Source: an uncultured Duncaniella sp.
GTDB lineage: Bacteria; Bacteroidota; Bacteroidia; Bacteroidales; Muribaculaceae
Assembly: GCA_910586305.1 (NCBI GenBank)
Contig: CAJUGS010000041.1
Coordinates: forward strand, 1 to 23,228
Direction of reading: 5' to 3'
Length of the DNA stretch: 23,228 nucleotides
Below, in pieces: positions 1-5,767 of the stretch. The notes under the pieces were generated by a model. It did not search any database and was not told the origin of the DNA. It was given only the letters and a program-made list of their open reading frames with translations. Positions within the stretch are counted from its first letter, which is position 1, and every line of letters begins with the position of its first letter. The position numbers were made by a program, and so were the translations under genes.

Positions 1-142
1 ATCTGTCAGCTCCGTCGATATCATCGTAATATGTATAATCGCCGATAATGATTCTTGGATTCTTCACCACATTCTTTATGTAGCAAAGGCTCGGAATCGC
101 AGGGTTAGGAAATGCCTTGTCTTTGTCAGGATATATTTTCAT
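1..142 (-). CDS. Vat/CatB-like xenobiotic O-acetyltransferase, 5' part only (cut by window edge)
   Basis: Only the first 47 codons are inside the window; the gene continues past the left edge. The frame starts at the ATG on 140-142 and reads MKIYPDKDKAFPNPAIPS, then CYIKNVVKNPRIIIGDYTYY and a run of acidic residues. The pattern xxIKNVxKNPxIxxGDYTYYDD is the usual opening of the left-handed-beta-helix acetyltransferases related to Vat (streptogramin A acetyltransferase) and CatB. Those enzymes transfer acetyl from acetyl-CoA to a hydroxyl of a small-molecule drug. The catalytic His and the hexapeptide-repeat helix would lie outside the window, so neither activity nor intactness can be judged. 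It lies on the same strand as the toxin-antitoxin pair upstream and near a recombinase, so it may be cargo of a mobile element; that is inference. No canonical promoter was found directly upstream. Confidence 0.7.
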   Translation of the reverse strand, partial: MKIYPDKDKAFPNPAIPSLCYIKNVVKNPRIIIGDYTYYDDIDGADR

Positions 143-173
143 GGTTATTGAAGTCTTTATGAATTAAGAATAC

Positions 174-263
174 TTAGATTGTCAGCAGATTGACACCGAG
201 AGCGTCTAAAATCTGTGATCGAATAGTTGAGCTGTCGTTTTCATAACTCAATAGTTTTATCGA
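174..263 (-). pseudogene. Possible 29-codon C-terminal remnant of an unidentified protein
   Basis: Between the antitoxin gene and the acetyltransferase, a minus-strand frame reads SIKLLSYENDSSTIRSQILD and then ALGVNLLTI before a TAA. It is preceded by an in-frame TGA at 264-266 and has no start codon. The residue make-up looks protein-like, and an ATG in the neighbouring frame (MIDKTIEL) would join it after a one-base shift. It could be the tail of a decayed gene or chance. I do not recognise the family. Confidence 0.3.
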
Positions 264-307
264 TCATACTATTCAGACTGTTTTATAATGATTAATATCA
301 TCCGATT

Positions 308-619
308 TTACAGGATTGTCAGAGATACACGTCTTCTGAGACCCTCAAAGATTCGGAAGAGGGTATTGAGCTGAACATCGGCTTTGCCGTTTTCAAGACG
401 GGAGATATAGGTTTTCTTTGTGCCGATACGCTCTGCAAGCTGTTCCTGTGTCAGACCAGCTTTAAGACGTTCTGCTTTAAGCGTCTCAGCCAGACAAAAG
501 GCGGCTGCGTCGGCATCAAATTGTTCACGCTCCGGGGTTCCGGGGCTACCGTATTCTGCATCAAGAAGCTCGTCGAATGTACGCGCGTTCATGATGGCTT
601 CTTTCTTTGCTTTATCCAT
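308..619 (-). CDS. HigA-like antitoxin, XRE-family helix-turn-helix protein
   Basis: This 103-residue protein has a Cro/CI-type helix-turn-helix in its second half: LKAERLKAGLTQEQLAERIG, then TKKTYISRLENGKADVQLNTL. The TQEQLAERIG and YISRLENGK segments are the classic turn and recognition helix of the XRE family. The first 50 residues are acidic and are the likely toxin-contacting part. It overlaps the upstream toxin gene by 8 bases, so the pair is probably translationally coupled with the toxin first, which is the HigBA order. In this family the antitoxin neutralises the toxin and, with it, represses the shared promoter. An inverted repeat over that promoter (974-999) is a good candidate operator. 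It lies beside a tyrosine recombinase, consistent with a stabilisation cassette on a mobile element. Confidence 0.88.
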   Translation of the reverse strand: MDKAKKEAIMNARTFDELLDAEYGSPGTPEREQFDADAAAFCLAETLKAERLKAGLTQEQLAERIGTKKTYISRLENGKADVQLNTLFRIFEGLRRRVSLTIL

Positions 620-956
620 TATCTTTATCGTTAAAGTATTCTTTCATCAATTTTTTAGCTCGCTCGATTTGCTGCTTGGGAGTCTTCTGTGTCTTCTTCT
701 GAAAACCGTTGAAGAGAATTACAAGAGAACCTTTGTCAAAACAACAGAAGATGCGGAATATATTATTTCCGACTTCAACACGGATTTCATATAACCCGTC
801 GGCATCTTCCATATTCTTCAGAATGGTCTTTGGAACTCTATCCACAGTCTTGACTACGTTGATGCAGTAGTTTATTTTGCGTCTCACTGCATCAGTCTGA
901 GCCACGTAGAACTCCTTGAAGTAGTCTTTGTATAGCTTTATGGTTCTATTCGCCAT
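612..956 (-). CDS. HigB-like toxin, Gp49/RelE superfamily (phage-derived Gp49-like)
   Basis: This 114-residue protein has a Gp49-like/RelE-fold signature: GLYEIRVEVGNNIFRIFCCF, then DKGSLVILFNGFQKKTQKTP, then a lysine-rich helix ending KKLMKEYF. The YEIR-xx-xx-N-FRI strand and the LxNGFxKKTQKTPxxEI block are the family hallmarks. Members are mRNA interferases that act on the translating ribosome. The start ATG lies 16 bases downstream of a perfect TAACTTTGC promoter element, giving a very short leader. The gene overlaps the antitoxin gene by 8 bases. Length and motifs look complete, so the toxin is probably intact. Substrate and activity are inferred from the family. Confidence 0.88.
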   Translation of the reverse strand: MANRTIKLYKDYFKEFYVAQTDAVRRKINYCINVVKTVDRVPKTILKNMEDADGLYEIRVEVGNNIFRIFCCFDKGSLVILFNGFQKKTQKTPKQQIERAKKLMKEYFNDKDNG

Positions 957-972
957 ATCTTATTATGTAACC

Positions 973-1004
973 GCAAAGTTAACTAAAAAGTTTACTTTGA
1001 CAAA
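973..1004 (-). promoter_or_regulatory. Toxin-antitoxin promoter with embedded palindromic operator
   Basis: On the minus strand, TTTG (1001-1004) and TAACTTTGC (973-981) are separated by exactly 19 bases, matching the Bacteroidetes promoter consensus. The spacer and -7 box also form an inverted repeat with 11-base arms (974-984 and 989-999), one mismatch and a 4-base centre. This is a typical position for an autoregulatory antitoxin operator. Confidence 0.75.
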
Positions 1005-1017
1005 ATTATTCATGTAT

Positions 1018-1050
1018 TTATTTCAGAGAGATTGAGTTGGCGGCATCACA
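1018..1050 (-). pseudogene. Displaced copy of a tyrosine recombinase 3' end (DAANSISLK-stop)
   Basis: On the minus strand this reads DAANSISLK followed by TAA, the same nine residues and stop codon as the intact recombinase at 1172-1201. Across these 30 bases there are five differences, all silent third-position changes. Sequence on either side of the matched block does not resemble the intact gene. It is best explained as the leftover 3' end of a related recombinase gene, from an earlier integration, deletion or exchange. It sits directly upstream of the toxin-antitoxin promoter. Confidence 0.6.
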
Positions 1051-1074
1051 GATTATGATGATTCCAAACAAATC

Positions 1075-1143
1075 GGTGTTTTTGGGGTGATTTATTTGGT
1101 GTTTTTGGGGCGATTTGTTTGGTGTTTTTGGGGTGATTCGCTT
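1075..1143. repeat. Three tandem copies of a 23-bp unit
   Basis: Units at 1075-1097, 1098-1120 and 1121-1143 begin GGTGTTTTTGGGG[T/C]GATT and differ at only a few positions. One unit boundary (1112-1122, GATTTGTTTGG) is also the reverse complement of 1064-1074. The array lies between the intact recombinase and the stray recombinase 3' end. Confidence 0.85.
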
Positions 1144-1171
1144 TTAATATTTGGGATGTTTCACTTGGAAG

Positions 1172-2278
1172 TTATTTCAGCGAGATGGAATTAGCGGCGT
1201 CGCGTTTCTTTTGGTTTACGACCTCGGCGTAGATTTGGGTCGTGGCCACGTTTTTATGCGTAAGCATCTTGCTGACAGTGTAGATGTCTGTGCCGTTGGT
1301 AATAAGGAGTGTAGCGTAAGTGTGGCGGAGTCCGTGGAAGGTGATTTTCTTCTTGATACCGGCATCTTTGAGCCATTTCTTGAACGGTTCGCGGGTATGG
1401 GCGCGGCTCAGTCCTTTGAATACCATGCCGCGACCTTGTTCGCCGCAGTATGACAACGCCTCATCGCTCAATGGCAGTGTTGCCTGCGTCTTAGTTTTCT
1501 GGGTGCGGATACGCATACAGTAGCCGCCATCGGGCGACAACTCAATATTCTCCCAACGAAGTTGAAGAATATCGCTGATACGTAGTCCGGTCATACAGGC
1601 AAAGAGAGAAGCTCTTTTCAGTACCTCAACCTTGCATGGAGTGGCAGCCAACTTCTTCACCTCCTCGATTTCGAGATAGTTGATTTTCGGTTCCTCCCAG
1701 TCGATGCGGTCGAGATAGTCATTGACATTTTCCCGGAGCCAGCCTTCCTTATATGCCAACTTCAGCAGAGCGCGGAAGGTTGACCAATATCCGGCGGCAG
1801 AGTTGCGCGAGATTATGTTGCCCGTTTGTTTCACCCGGATTTTGAGAATATATGTGCGGAAGTCGTTGCACAGGCCGATGGTCACGTCTTTCATCAGACA
1901 TCTACCATTGCAGAAGACCTTGAAATGCTTATACACGATTTCCCATTTCTGATATTTCTCTTTGGTCTTGCTCTCGAAGTATTCAAGAAAGTCCGCCTGT
2001 TTCTTGGTGCGGTCGAGAAAACCGAACTCCTCATTGATGATAGCCAACTCGCGGGTGGCACGGATGCCACGGGCTTTGAGCATGATTTCCTCGTTGTAGT
2101 CAAGTTCAAACTTATCCTTAGGATTGCCGATAAGATACAGACCGAGGAATTCCCGGCGAGACATCTTCTTGATGTTCGGATTCCAGATGGGTGGGTAGTA
2201 GTCGAGATAGAGCGACAGTTTGCCGCTGCGGAGTTTCTCTTTTCGGAGGGTCACTTTGGTGATTGTTGCTGATTCCAT
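1172..2278 (-). CDS. Tyrosine-type site-specific recombinase (integrase)
   Basis: This is a 368-residue integrase starting at MESATITKVTLRKEKLRSGK. The frame is open 19 codons further upstream, but the A-rich stretch just before this ATG and the usual family N-terminus favour the start given. The N-terminal half has the arm-binding beta region and a SAM-like core-binding domain. The C-terminal half has the full catalytic set: Arg in TGLRISDIL, Lys in TQKTKTQ, HGLRHTYAT, His in LTHKN and Tyr in TTQIYAE. It should therefore be active in strand exchange. It follows the four-HTH protein gene on the same strand, a pairing typical of Bacteroidales mobile elements where the partner may act as directionality factor or regulator. 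A second copy of its last codons lies just downstream. Confidence 0.93.
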   Translation of the reverse strand: MESATITKVTLRKEKLRSGKLSLYLDYYPPIWNPNIKKMSRREFLGLYLIGNPKDKFELDYNEEIMLKARGIRATRELAIINEEFGFLDRTKKQADFLEYFESKTKEKYQKWEIVYKHFKVFCNGRCLMKDVTIGLCNDFRTYILKIRVKQTGNIISRNSAAGYWSTFRALLKLAYKEGWLRENVNDYLDRIDWEEPKINYLEIEEVKKLAATPCKVEVLKRASLFACMTGLRISDILQLRWENIELSPDGGYCMRIRTQKTKTQATLPLSDEALSYCGEQGRGMVFKGLSRAHTREPFKKWLKDAGIKKKITFHGLRHTYATLLITNGTDIYTVSKMLTHKNVATTQIYAEVVNQKKRDAANSISLK

Positions 2279-2325
2279 ATTTCTTTGTTTTAGATTTATA
2301 ATGTGTAAGGGAAAGAGGTGGTTGC

Positions 2326-2345
2326 CCGGTGACAAAAATCACCGG
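2326..2345. repeat. Perfect hairpin in the HTH-integrase intergenic gap
   Basis: CCGGTGA and TCACCGG form a 7-bp perfect stem around a 6-base loop, starting immediately after the stop codon of the HTH gene. No T-run follows on either strand, so it is not a clear terminator. It could be a partial terminator, a processing site or a protein-binding site between the two genes. Confidence 0.5.
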
Positions 2346-2346
2346 A

Positions 2347-3240
2347 TTATAACTCAATCTTGGGATTGAATAACTCCGCTAACTCTTTGGCGTTCAGTTT
2401 GACATACTTGCCACAGCGGAGCTTGGTTATCTTGTATGTTTTGACATAATGATACAGTTGGTCACGGGTAAGCGAGTATTTTTCCATGGCATCAGCCACC
2501 GAAATAAACGCTACATCCTCGGCTGACTTAGCACCCTTGGCCACATCAAAGTGATATTTGGAGTAATAGACCTTCGGACCCTCCTTGCGCTTCGGAATAC
2601 CGATTTTCGACACCAGTGTATATATCGCCGATAACGTCATTCCATACATTGATTGAATATCCTCGACAGAATACCACTCCGTAATTTCCGGATTCTCTTT
2701 TCTCGCTGAGAAAAGCCGGTCGATATGGTTCTTACTGAAATAAGCCTTGCCACGAAGGATAGTCTTCGGCACATTGTTCTCAGCAACAACCTTGTATATC
2801 CACGAATCCTTGACCCCGAACTTCTCACGGATCTCGGCACGGGTATAGAACTCATTTATAGTTTTCTTTTCATTGGTTTCTCTTTTTGTATATGGAGTAC
2901 CATCAAGCATTTTGTCTATACTCTCACGTTTGATAAGTGTCAGGCGAGAACTGAGTTTGGCTGCAACAAGATTGCCGCGATAAATCAGTTTATAAATACC
3001 CTGTCGAGTCATGCCCAACACTTTCGCTGTTTCCGCGACTGTCAGATAATCTTTCTCCTTAATAGCAGATGTCGTCACTGGCACAGTTGAGTTTGCCAGT
3101 TGAATCTTCTGCTGTCTCATTCGCTCCTTATAGGAGTGCTCCGCACATCGCTTCGAGCAGAAGCGAGTGACGGTAGTCTGAGCGGTGAATTGTTTGCCAC
3201 ACCACTCGCAAATTTTCTCAATTCTAATGTTGCTACTCAT
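2347..3240 (-). CDS. Zinc-finger protein with four tandem helix-turn-helix (excisionase-like) domains
   Basis: This 297-residue protein starts at MSSNIRIEKICEWCGKQF. The frame stays open 56 codons upstream, but that part overlaps repeats and lacks protein-like sequence. Residues 11-32 form a Cys4 zinc-binding knuckle (C11, C14, C28, C32). Four similar segments of about 48 residues follow, near 64-112, 131-178, 189-236 and 245-292. Each has the pattern [FY]-x-[ST]-x-x-[DE]-x-x-x-x-[FYL]-x-[MVL]-[KT]-x-x-x-[IL]-Y, then a short wing containing K or R and a Y/L-[SN]-K-x-x-[LI]-D end. This is the helix_turn_helix_17/excisionase (MerR-like) fold. The gene precedes the integrase on the same strand, so it probably binds element DNA as a recombination directionality factor or repressor. 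That role is inference; the repeated architecture is visible. Confidence 0.8.
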   Translation of the reverse strand: MSSNIRIEKICEWCGKQFTAQTTVTRFCSKRCAEHSYKERMRQQKIQLANSTVPVTTSAIKEKDYLTVAETAKVLGMTRQGIYKLIYRGNLVAAKLSSRLTLIKRESIDKMLDGTPYTKRETNEKKTINEFYTRAEIREKFGVKDSWIYKVVAENNVPKTILRGKAYFSKNHIDRLFSARKENPEITEWYSVEDIQSMYGMTLSAIYTLVSKIGIPKRKEGPKVYYSKYHFDVAKGAKSAEDVAFISVADAMEKYSLTRDQLYHYVKTYKITKLRCGKYVKLNAKELAELFNPKIEL

Positions 3241-3287
3241 TTTATTTGTGGAGATTTCTCCGTTGTTTGTAAATGTTCGTAAACCAT

Positions 3288-3304
3288 TGACAACCATTGT
3301 CAAC
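3288..3304. promoter_or_regulatory. Palindromic operator-like site upstream of the four-HTH gene
   Basis: TTGACAA-CCA-TTGTCAA is a perfect 7-base inverted repeat with a 3-base centre, 48 bases upstream of the start codon. Nearby are a short palindrome (3251-3262) and two direct copies of CGTACAAAAT (3350-3359 and 3361-3370), 11 bases apart. Together they look like a cluster of protein-binding sites for the HTH protein or the integrase arms. No canonical -7 box was found. Confidence 0.45.
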
Positions 3305-3375
3305 TTTCTCCACCACCTTGCTGACGCTTGGGGTGAAATGAGTCGCTGTCGTACAAAATCCGTACAAAATAGTGC

Positions 3376-3416
3376 ATAAAAACGCCTAACACTGACAGTT
3401 ATCAGCATTAGGCGTT
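3376..3416 (-). terminator. Rho-independent terminator past mnmE
   Basis: AACGCCTAA (3381-3389) pairs with TTAGGCGTT (3408-3416), and inside these CTGA pairs with TCAG after a 2x2 internal loop. Read on the minus strand, the stem is followed at once by TTTTTAT. It is correctly placed to end the mnmE operon transcript before the four-HTH gene. Confidence 0.7.
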
Positions 3417-3456
3417 CTTGTAAGAGTTAAGTTTTATCGTTCAGTAACAGTCAACT

Positions 3457-3481
3457 GCTATCAATATAACACATTGATAGC
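3457..3481. repeat. 9-bp inverted repeat with 7-bp spacer next to the mnmE stop codon
   Basis: GCTATCAAT (3457-3465) and ATTGATAGC (3473-3481) are perfect arms around ATAACAC, 7 bases from the mnmE stop codon. No T-run follows it. Arm and spacer sizes resemble a tyrosine-recombinase core site, so it is a candidate attachment core. It may equally be a transcript-end hairpin. Confidence 0.45.
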
Positions 3482-3488
3482 CAACTAA

Positions 3489-4880
3489 TTACTTGCCGAT
3501 GCAGAAGCGTGAGAATATAGTATTAAGAATTTCTGTGGAGGGGATGGTGCCTGTTATTGATGAGAGGTGGGAGAGGGTTTCGCGGAGATGTTGGGCAACG
3601 AGGTCGGTAGGGATACCGGCGTCAAGTGCGGTGAGAAGTTCTTGGGTTGACGTAGCGGCCTTTCCTAATGCCTCAGCTTGTCTCAGATTTGTGATTATGG
3701 TATCTTCTTCTGCCGGGAAATCGGCTGATACGGCATCTATAATCATGGCTTTCAAGGCCTCGATTCCCGAACCGTTTTTTGCCGATATTGTCGCGATAGG
3801 GAAGGAAGACATAGCTCTGATTTGTTGTGTTATACGGGATATTTCAACCGCGTCGGCAACGTCTGTTTTGTTTATGACGATTATACCTGTGTCACTTCCT
3901 GTCTCATTTAGCAGTTGAAGTGATTCCGGGTTGAAGGTTTGGCAGGCATCAATCACAAATAGAAGGATGCTTGCATGGCCTATGGCTTCGTGGGAACGTT
4001 GTATTCCGATGCGTTCGATTTCATCGGTGGTGTGGCGGAGTCCGGCCGTGTCAATAAATCTGAACAGATAATCCCCGATCTCAAGAGTCTCTTCAATTGT
4101 ATCGCGGGTTGTGCCGTGGATATCGCTTACGATAGCGCGGTCGTCCTGGAGCAGGGTATTGAGAAGCGATGACTTTCCGGCGTTTGTAGCACCGGCAATT
4201 GCCACTGGAATACCTTGTTTTATTGCGTTTCCGGTCTTGAATGTTGAGTGAAGTCTTGAAAGCTCGTCAAATATGTCAGTTGCGAGACGGCTGAGCCTTG
4301 TGCGGTCGGCAAATTCTACATCCTCTTCTGAAAAATCAAGTTCAAGTTCGAGCAGGGCGGAAATGTCTACAAGTTGTTGCCTCAGGATTGAGAGTCGGCG
4401 AGAGATGCTTCCCTTCATCTGGCTCATTGCTATGCGATGGGCGGCTCGTGAAGTCGATGCGATAATGTCGGCTATTCCCTCTGCTTGTGTGAGGTCTATG
4501 CGTCCGTGTGTGAGTGCCCGGCGTGTGAATTCGCCTCTCTCGGCCAATCGGCACCCGTTGGCAATGAGAAGCCTTATGAGTTCCCGTTGAATCCACGCCG
4601 AACCATGTACCGATATTTCCACCGTGTCCTCTCCTGTATAGGATTTCGGAGCCTTGAAGACGGTGGCCACACACTGGTCCAGCGGAGTGTCAGGTCTTTC
4701 AGGGTCTATGATTTCCCCATAGTGTGCCGTATGGCTCTTTACATTAGACAGTGTGGTTCCGCGCCACAGGGTGCCAGTGATTGCCACGGCCTTCGGTCCG
4801 CTCACTCTTATCACTGCAATGCCACCTATGCCCCGCGGGGTCGAGACTGCACAGATTGTGTCGTCGGTCTGATATATCAT
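3489..4880 (-). CDS. mnmE: tRNA modification GTPase MnmE
   Basis: MnmE, with MnmG, builds the 5-carboxymethylaminomethyl group on wobble uridine-34 of several tRNAs, using methylene-tetrahydrofolate. The 463-residue protein has the expected length and order. An N-terminal folate-binding domain starts MIYQTDDTICAVSTPRGIGG. A helical domain is interrupted by the G domain, with P-loop GATNAGKS (230-237), GTTRD (256-260), DTAG (277-280) and NKTD (337-340). The C-terminal CIGK (460-463) carries the catalytic Cys. Its ATG overlaps the TGA of the upstream endonuclease gene (ATGA), so it is the last gene of a coupled four-gene operon. Its 3' end adjoins the recombinase region; the same gene (trmE/thdF) is the integration target of the SGI1 family in enterobacteria. 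Confidence 0.98.
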   Translation of the reverse strand: MIYQTDDTICAVSTPRGIGGIAVIRVSGPKAVAITGTLWRGTTLSNVKSHTAHYGEIIDPERPDTPLDQCVATVFKAPKSYTGEDTVEISVHGSAWIQRELIRLLIANGCRLAERGEFTRRALTHGRIDLTQAEGIADIIASTSRAAHRIAMSQMKGSISRRLSILRQQLVDISALLELELDFSEEDVEFADRTRLSRLATDIFDELSRLHSTFKTGNAIKQGIPVAIAGATNAGKSSLLNTLLQDDRAIVSDIHGTTRDTIEETLEIGDYLFRFIDTAGLRHTTDEIERIGIQRSHEAIGHASILLFVIDACQTFNPESLQLLNETGSDTGIIVINKTDVADAVEISRITQQIRAMSSFPIATISAKNGSGIEALKAMIIDAVSADFPAEEDTIITNLRQAEALGKAATSTQELLTALDAGIPTDLVAQHLRETLSHLSSITGTIPSTEILNTIFSRFCIGK

Positions 4881-5767
4881 TCCTTATCTTTCTTTTTCTT
4901 GCGTGAATATGTCCATTGCGAGAACTTGTGCTGGCTTTCAAGCTGCTCTTCGAGGTTGTCGGGTAGGGCGTGGAAGAAGTCGTGGCCCGTGACCTTTTCG
5001 ACGGAGTCGATTGAGACCACACAGCTCTGCATACCGCCTTTCACATCGCTGTTAGGCATGAGAAATCCTATTCCTCTTGGCGGGTTGGCATATGGCGCTA
5101 TGATGACTTTGAAGAAACTGTCGGGCACCCACACGCGTGAGTCGCCGATATATTCCATCGGCTTTTTGCCGATTACCGGACCGCAGACGATATATATGCG
5201 TCCTTCCTGTTGTGCCCATTGGCGACATTTCTCTTCGAGCGTTCGCCATGCACCTACATTGAGTGCTTTGACCTGCGGGCATATGTTAGTGAGAAAGAAT
5301 GTCTCTTCCATAGCTTTCCGATCCCACTTCATATCGCCGGCCGGAGCCATATGTCCTCTGTCGTATCCGGAGTATGAGTAGTCCCATGTATCGGCACAAC
5401 CTTCCACGGTCTCATCGTTGGAAAAATTATTTGTACGAGGTTCCTTTCCCTGTGTTTCTTCGGCGGTCAGTTCCCAGGCAACCCAGTTGGGAATGTGGGT
5501 TTTGGGATTGAACGATACGTCCATTCCTTTGTATTTCTTCTTCACCGCCGGGAGGGCAGGATTGGTTTTTACGTCAAGAAGGTCGCCATATCCGCCGGGC
5601 GATACATATTCCTGCTCCGTCGTGGTGTCACATTGCGTGTTTTCACGCTCCATCCCGCCCAGTTCGGTCGCAAGCCTCACACAGGCTATGACCAGACCTA
5701 TTTGTAACAGTATGATTAGACTGCGTTTTTTGCTGTTCTTACTGTTTTTCTTTTTTCTTTTCTTCAC
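4877..5767 (-). CDS. Membrane-anchored DNA/RNA non-specific endonuclease (NucA family)
   Basis: This 296-residue protein starts at a GTG that overlaps the stop of the aminotransferase gene (GTGA). A very basic N-terminus (VKKRKKKNSKNSKKR) is followed by a hydrophobic segment at about residues 15-33, predicting export with a membrane anchor. The catalytic region reads YDRGHMAPAGDMKW, with the general-base His at about 139. FFLTNICPQVKALNVGAW follows, giving the metal-binding Asn at about 170. These are the betabetaalpha-Me non-specific nuclease motifs, and all look intact. The family cuts DNA and RNA without sequence preference, usually outside the cytoplasm for nutrient acquisition or DNA clearance. 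Earlier ATGs in the frame lie inside the preceding gene and are disfavoured. Its coupling to a tRNA-modification gene is not functionally obvious. Confidence 0.9.
   Translation of the reverse strand: MKKRKKKNSKNSKKRSLIILLQIGLVIACVRLATELGGMERENTQCDTTTEQEYVSPGGYGDLLDVKTNPALPAVKKKYKGMDVSFNPKTHIPNWVAWELTAEETQGKEPRTNNFSNDETVEGCADTWDYSYSGYDRGHMAPAGDMKWDRKAMEETFFLTNICPQVKALNVGAWRTLEEKCRQWAQQEGRIYIVCGPVIGKKPMEYIGDSRVWVPDSFFKVIIAPYANPPRGIGFLMPNSDVKGGMQSCVVSIDSVEKVTGHDFFHALPDNLEEQLESQHKFSQWTYSRKKKKDKE

Noticed and set aside
1075..1143. CRISPR array
   Set aside because: The units are directly contiguous with no spacers, and no cas genes are present.
1826..2272. 148-codon plus-strand frame antisense to the integrase
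   Set aside because: It is a shadow of the integrase coding frame; the integrase has all catalytic motifs.
3241..3408. 56-codon in-frame extension of the four-HTH protein
   Set aside because: It covers palindromes, direct repeats and part of the mnmE terminator, and its residues do not look protein-like; the Met at 3240 fits the zinc knuckle start.
4485..5381. 298-codon plus-strand open frame across mnmE and the nuclease gene
   Set aside because: It is antisense to two clearly real, conserved genes and has no recognisable family or promoter.
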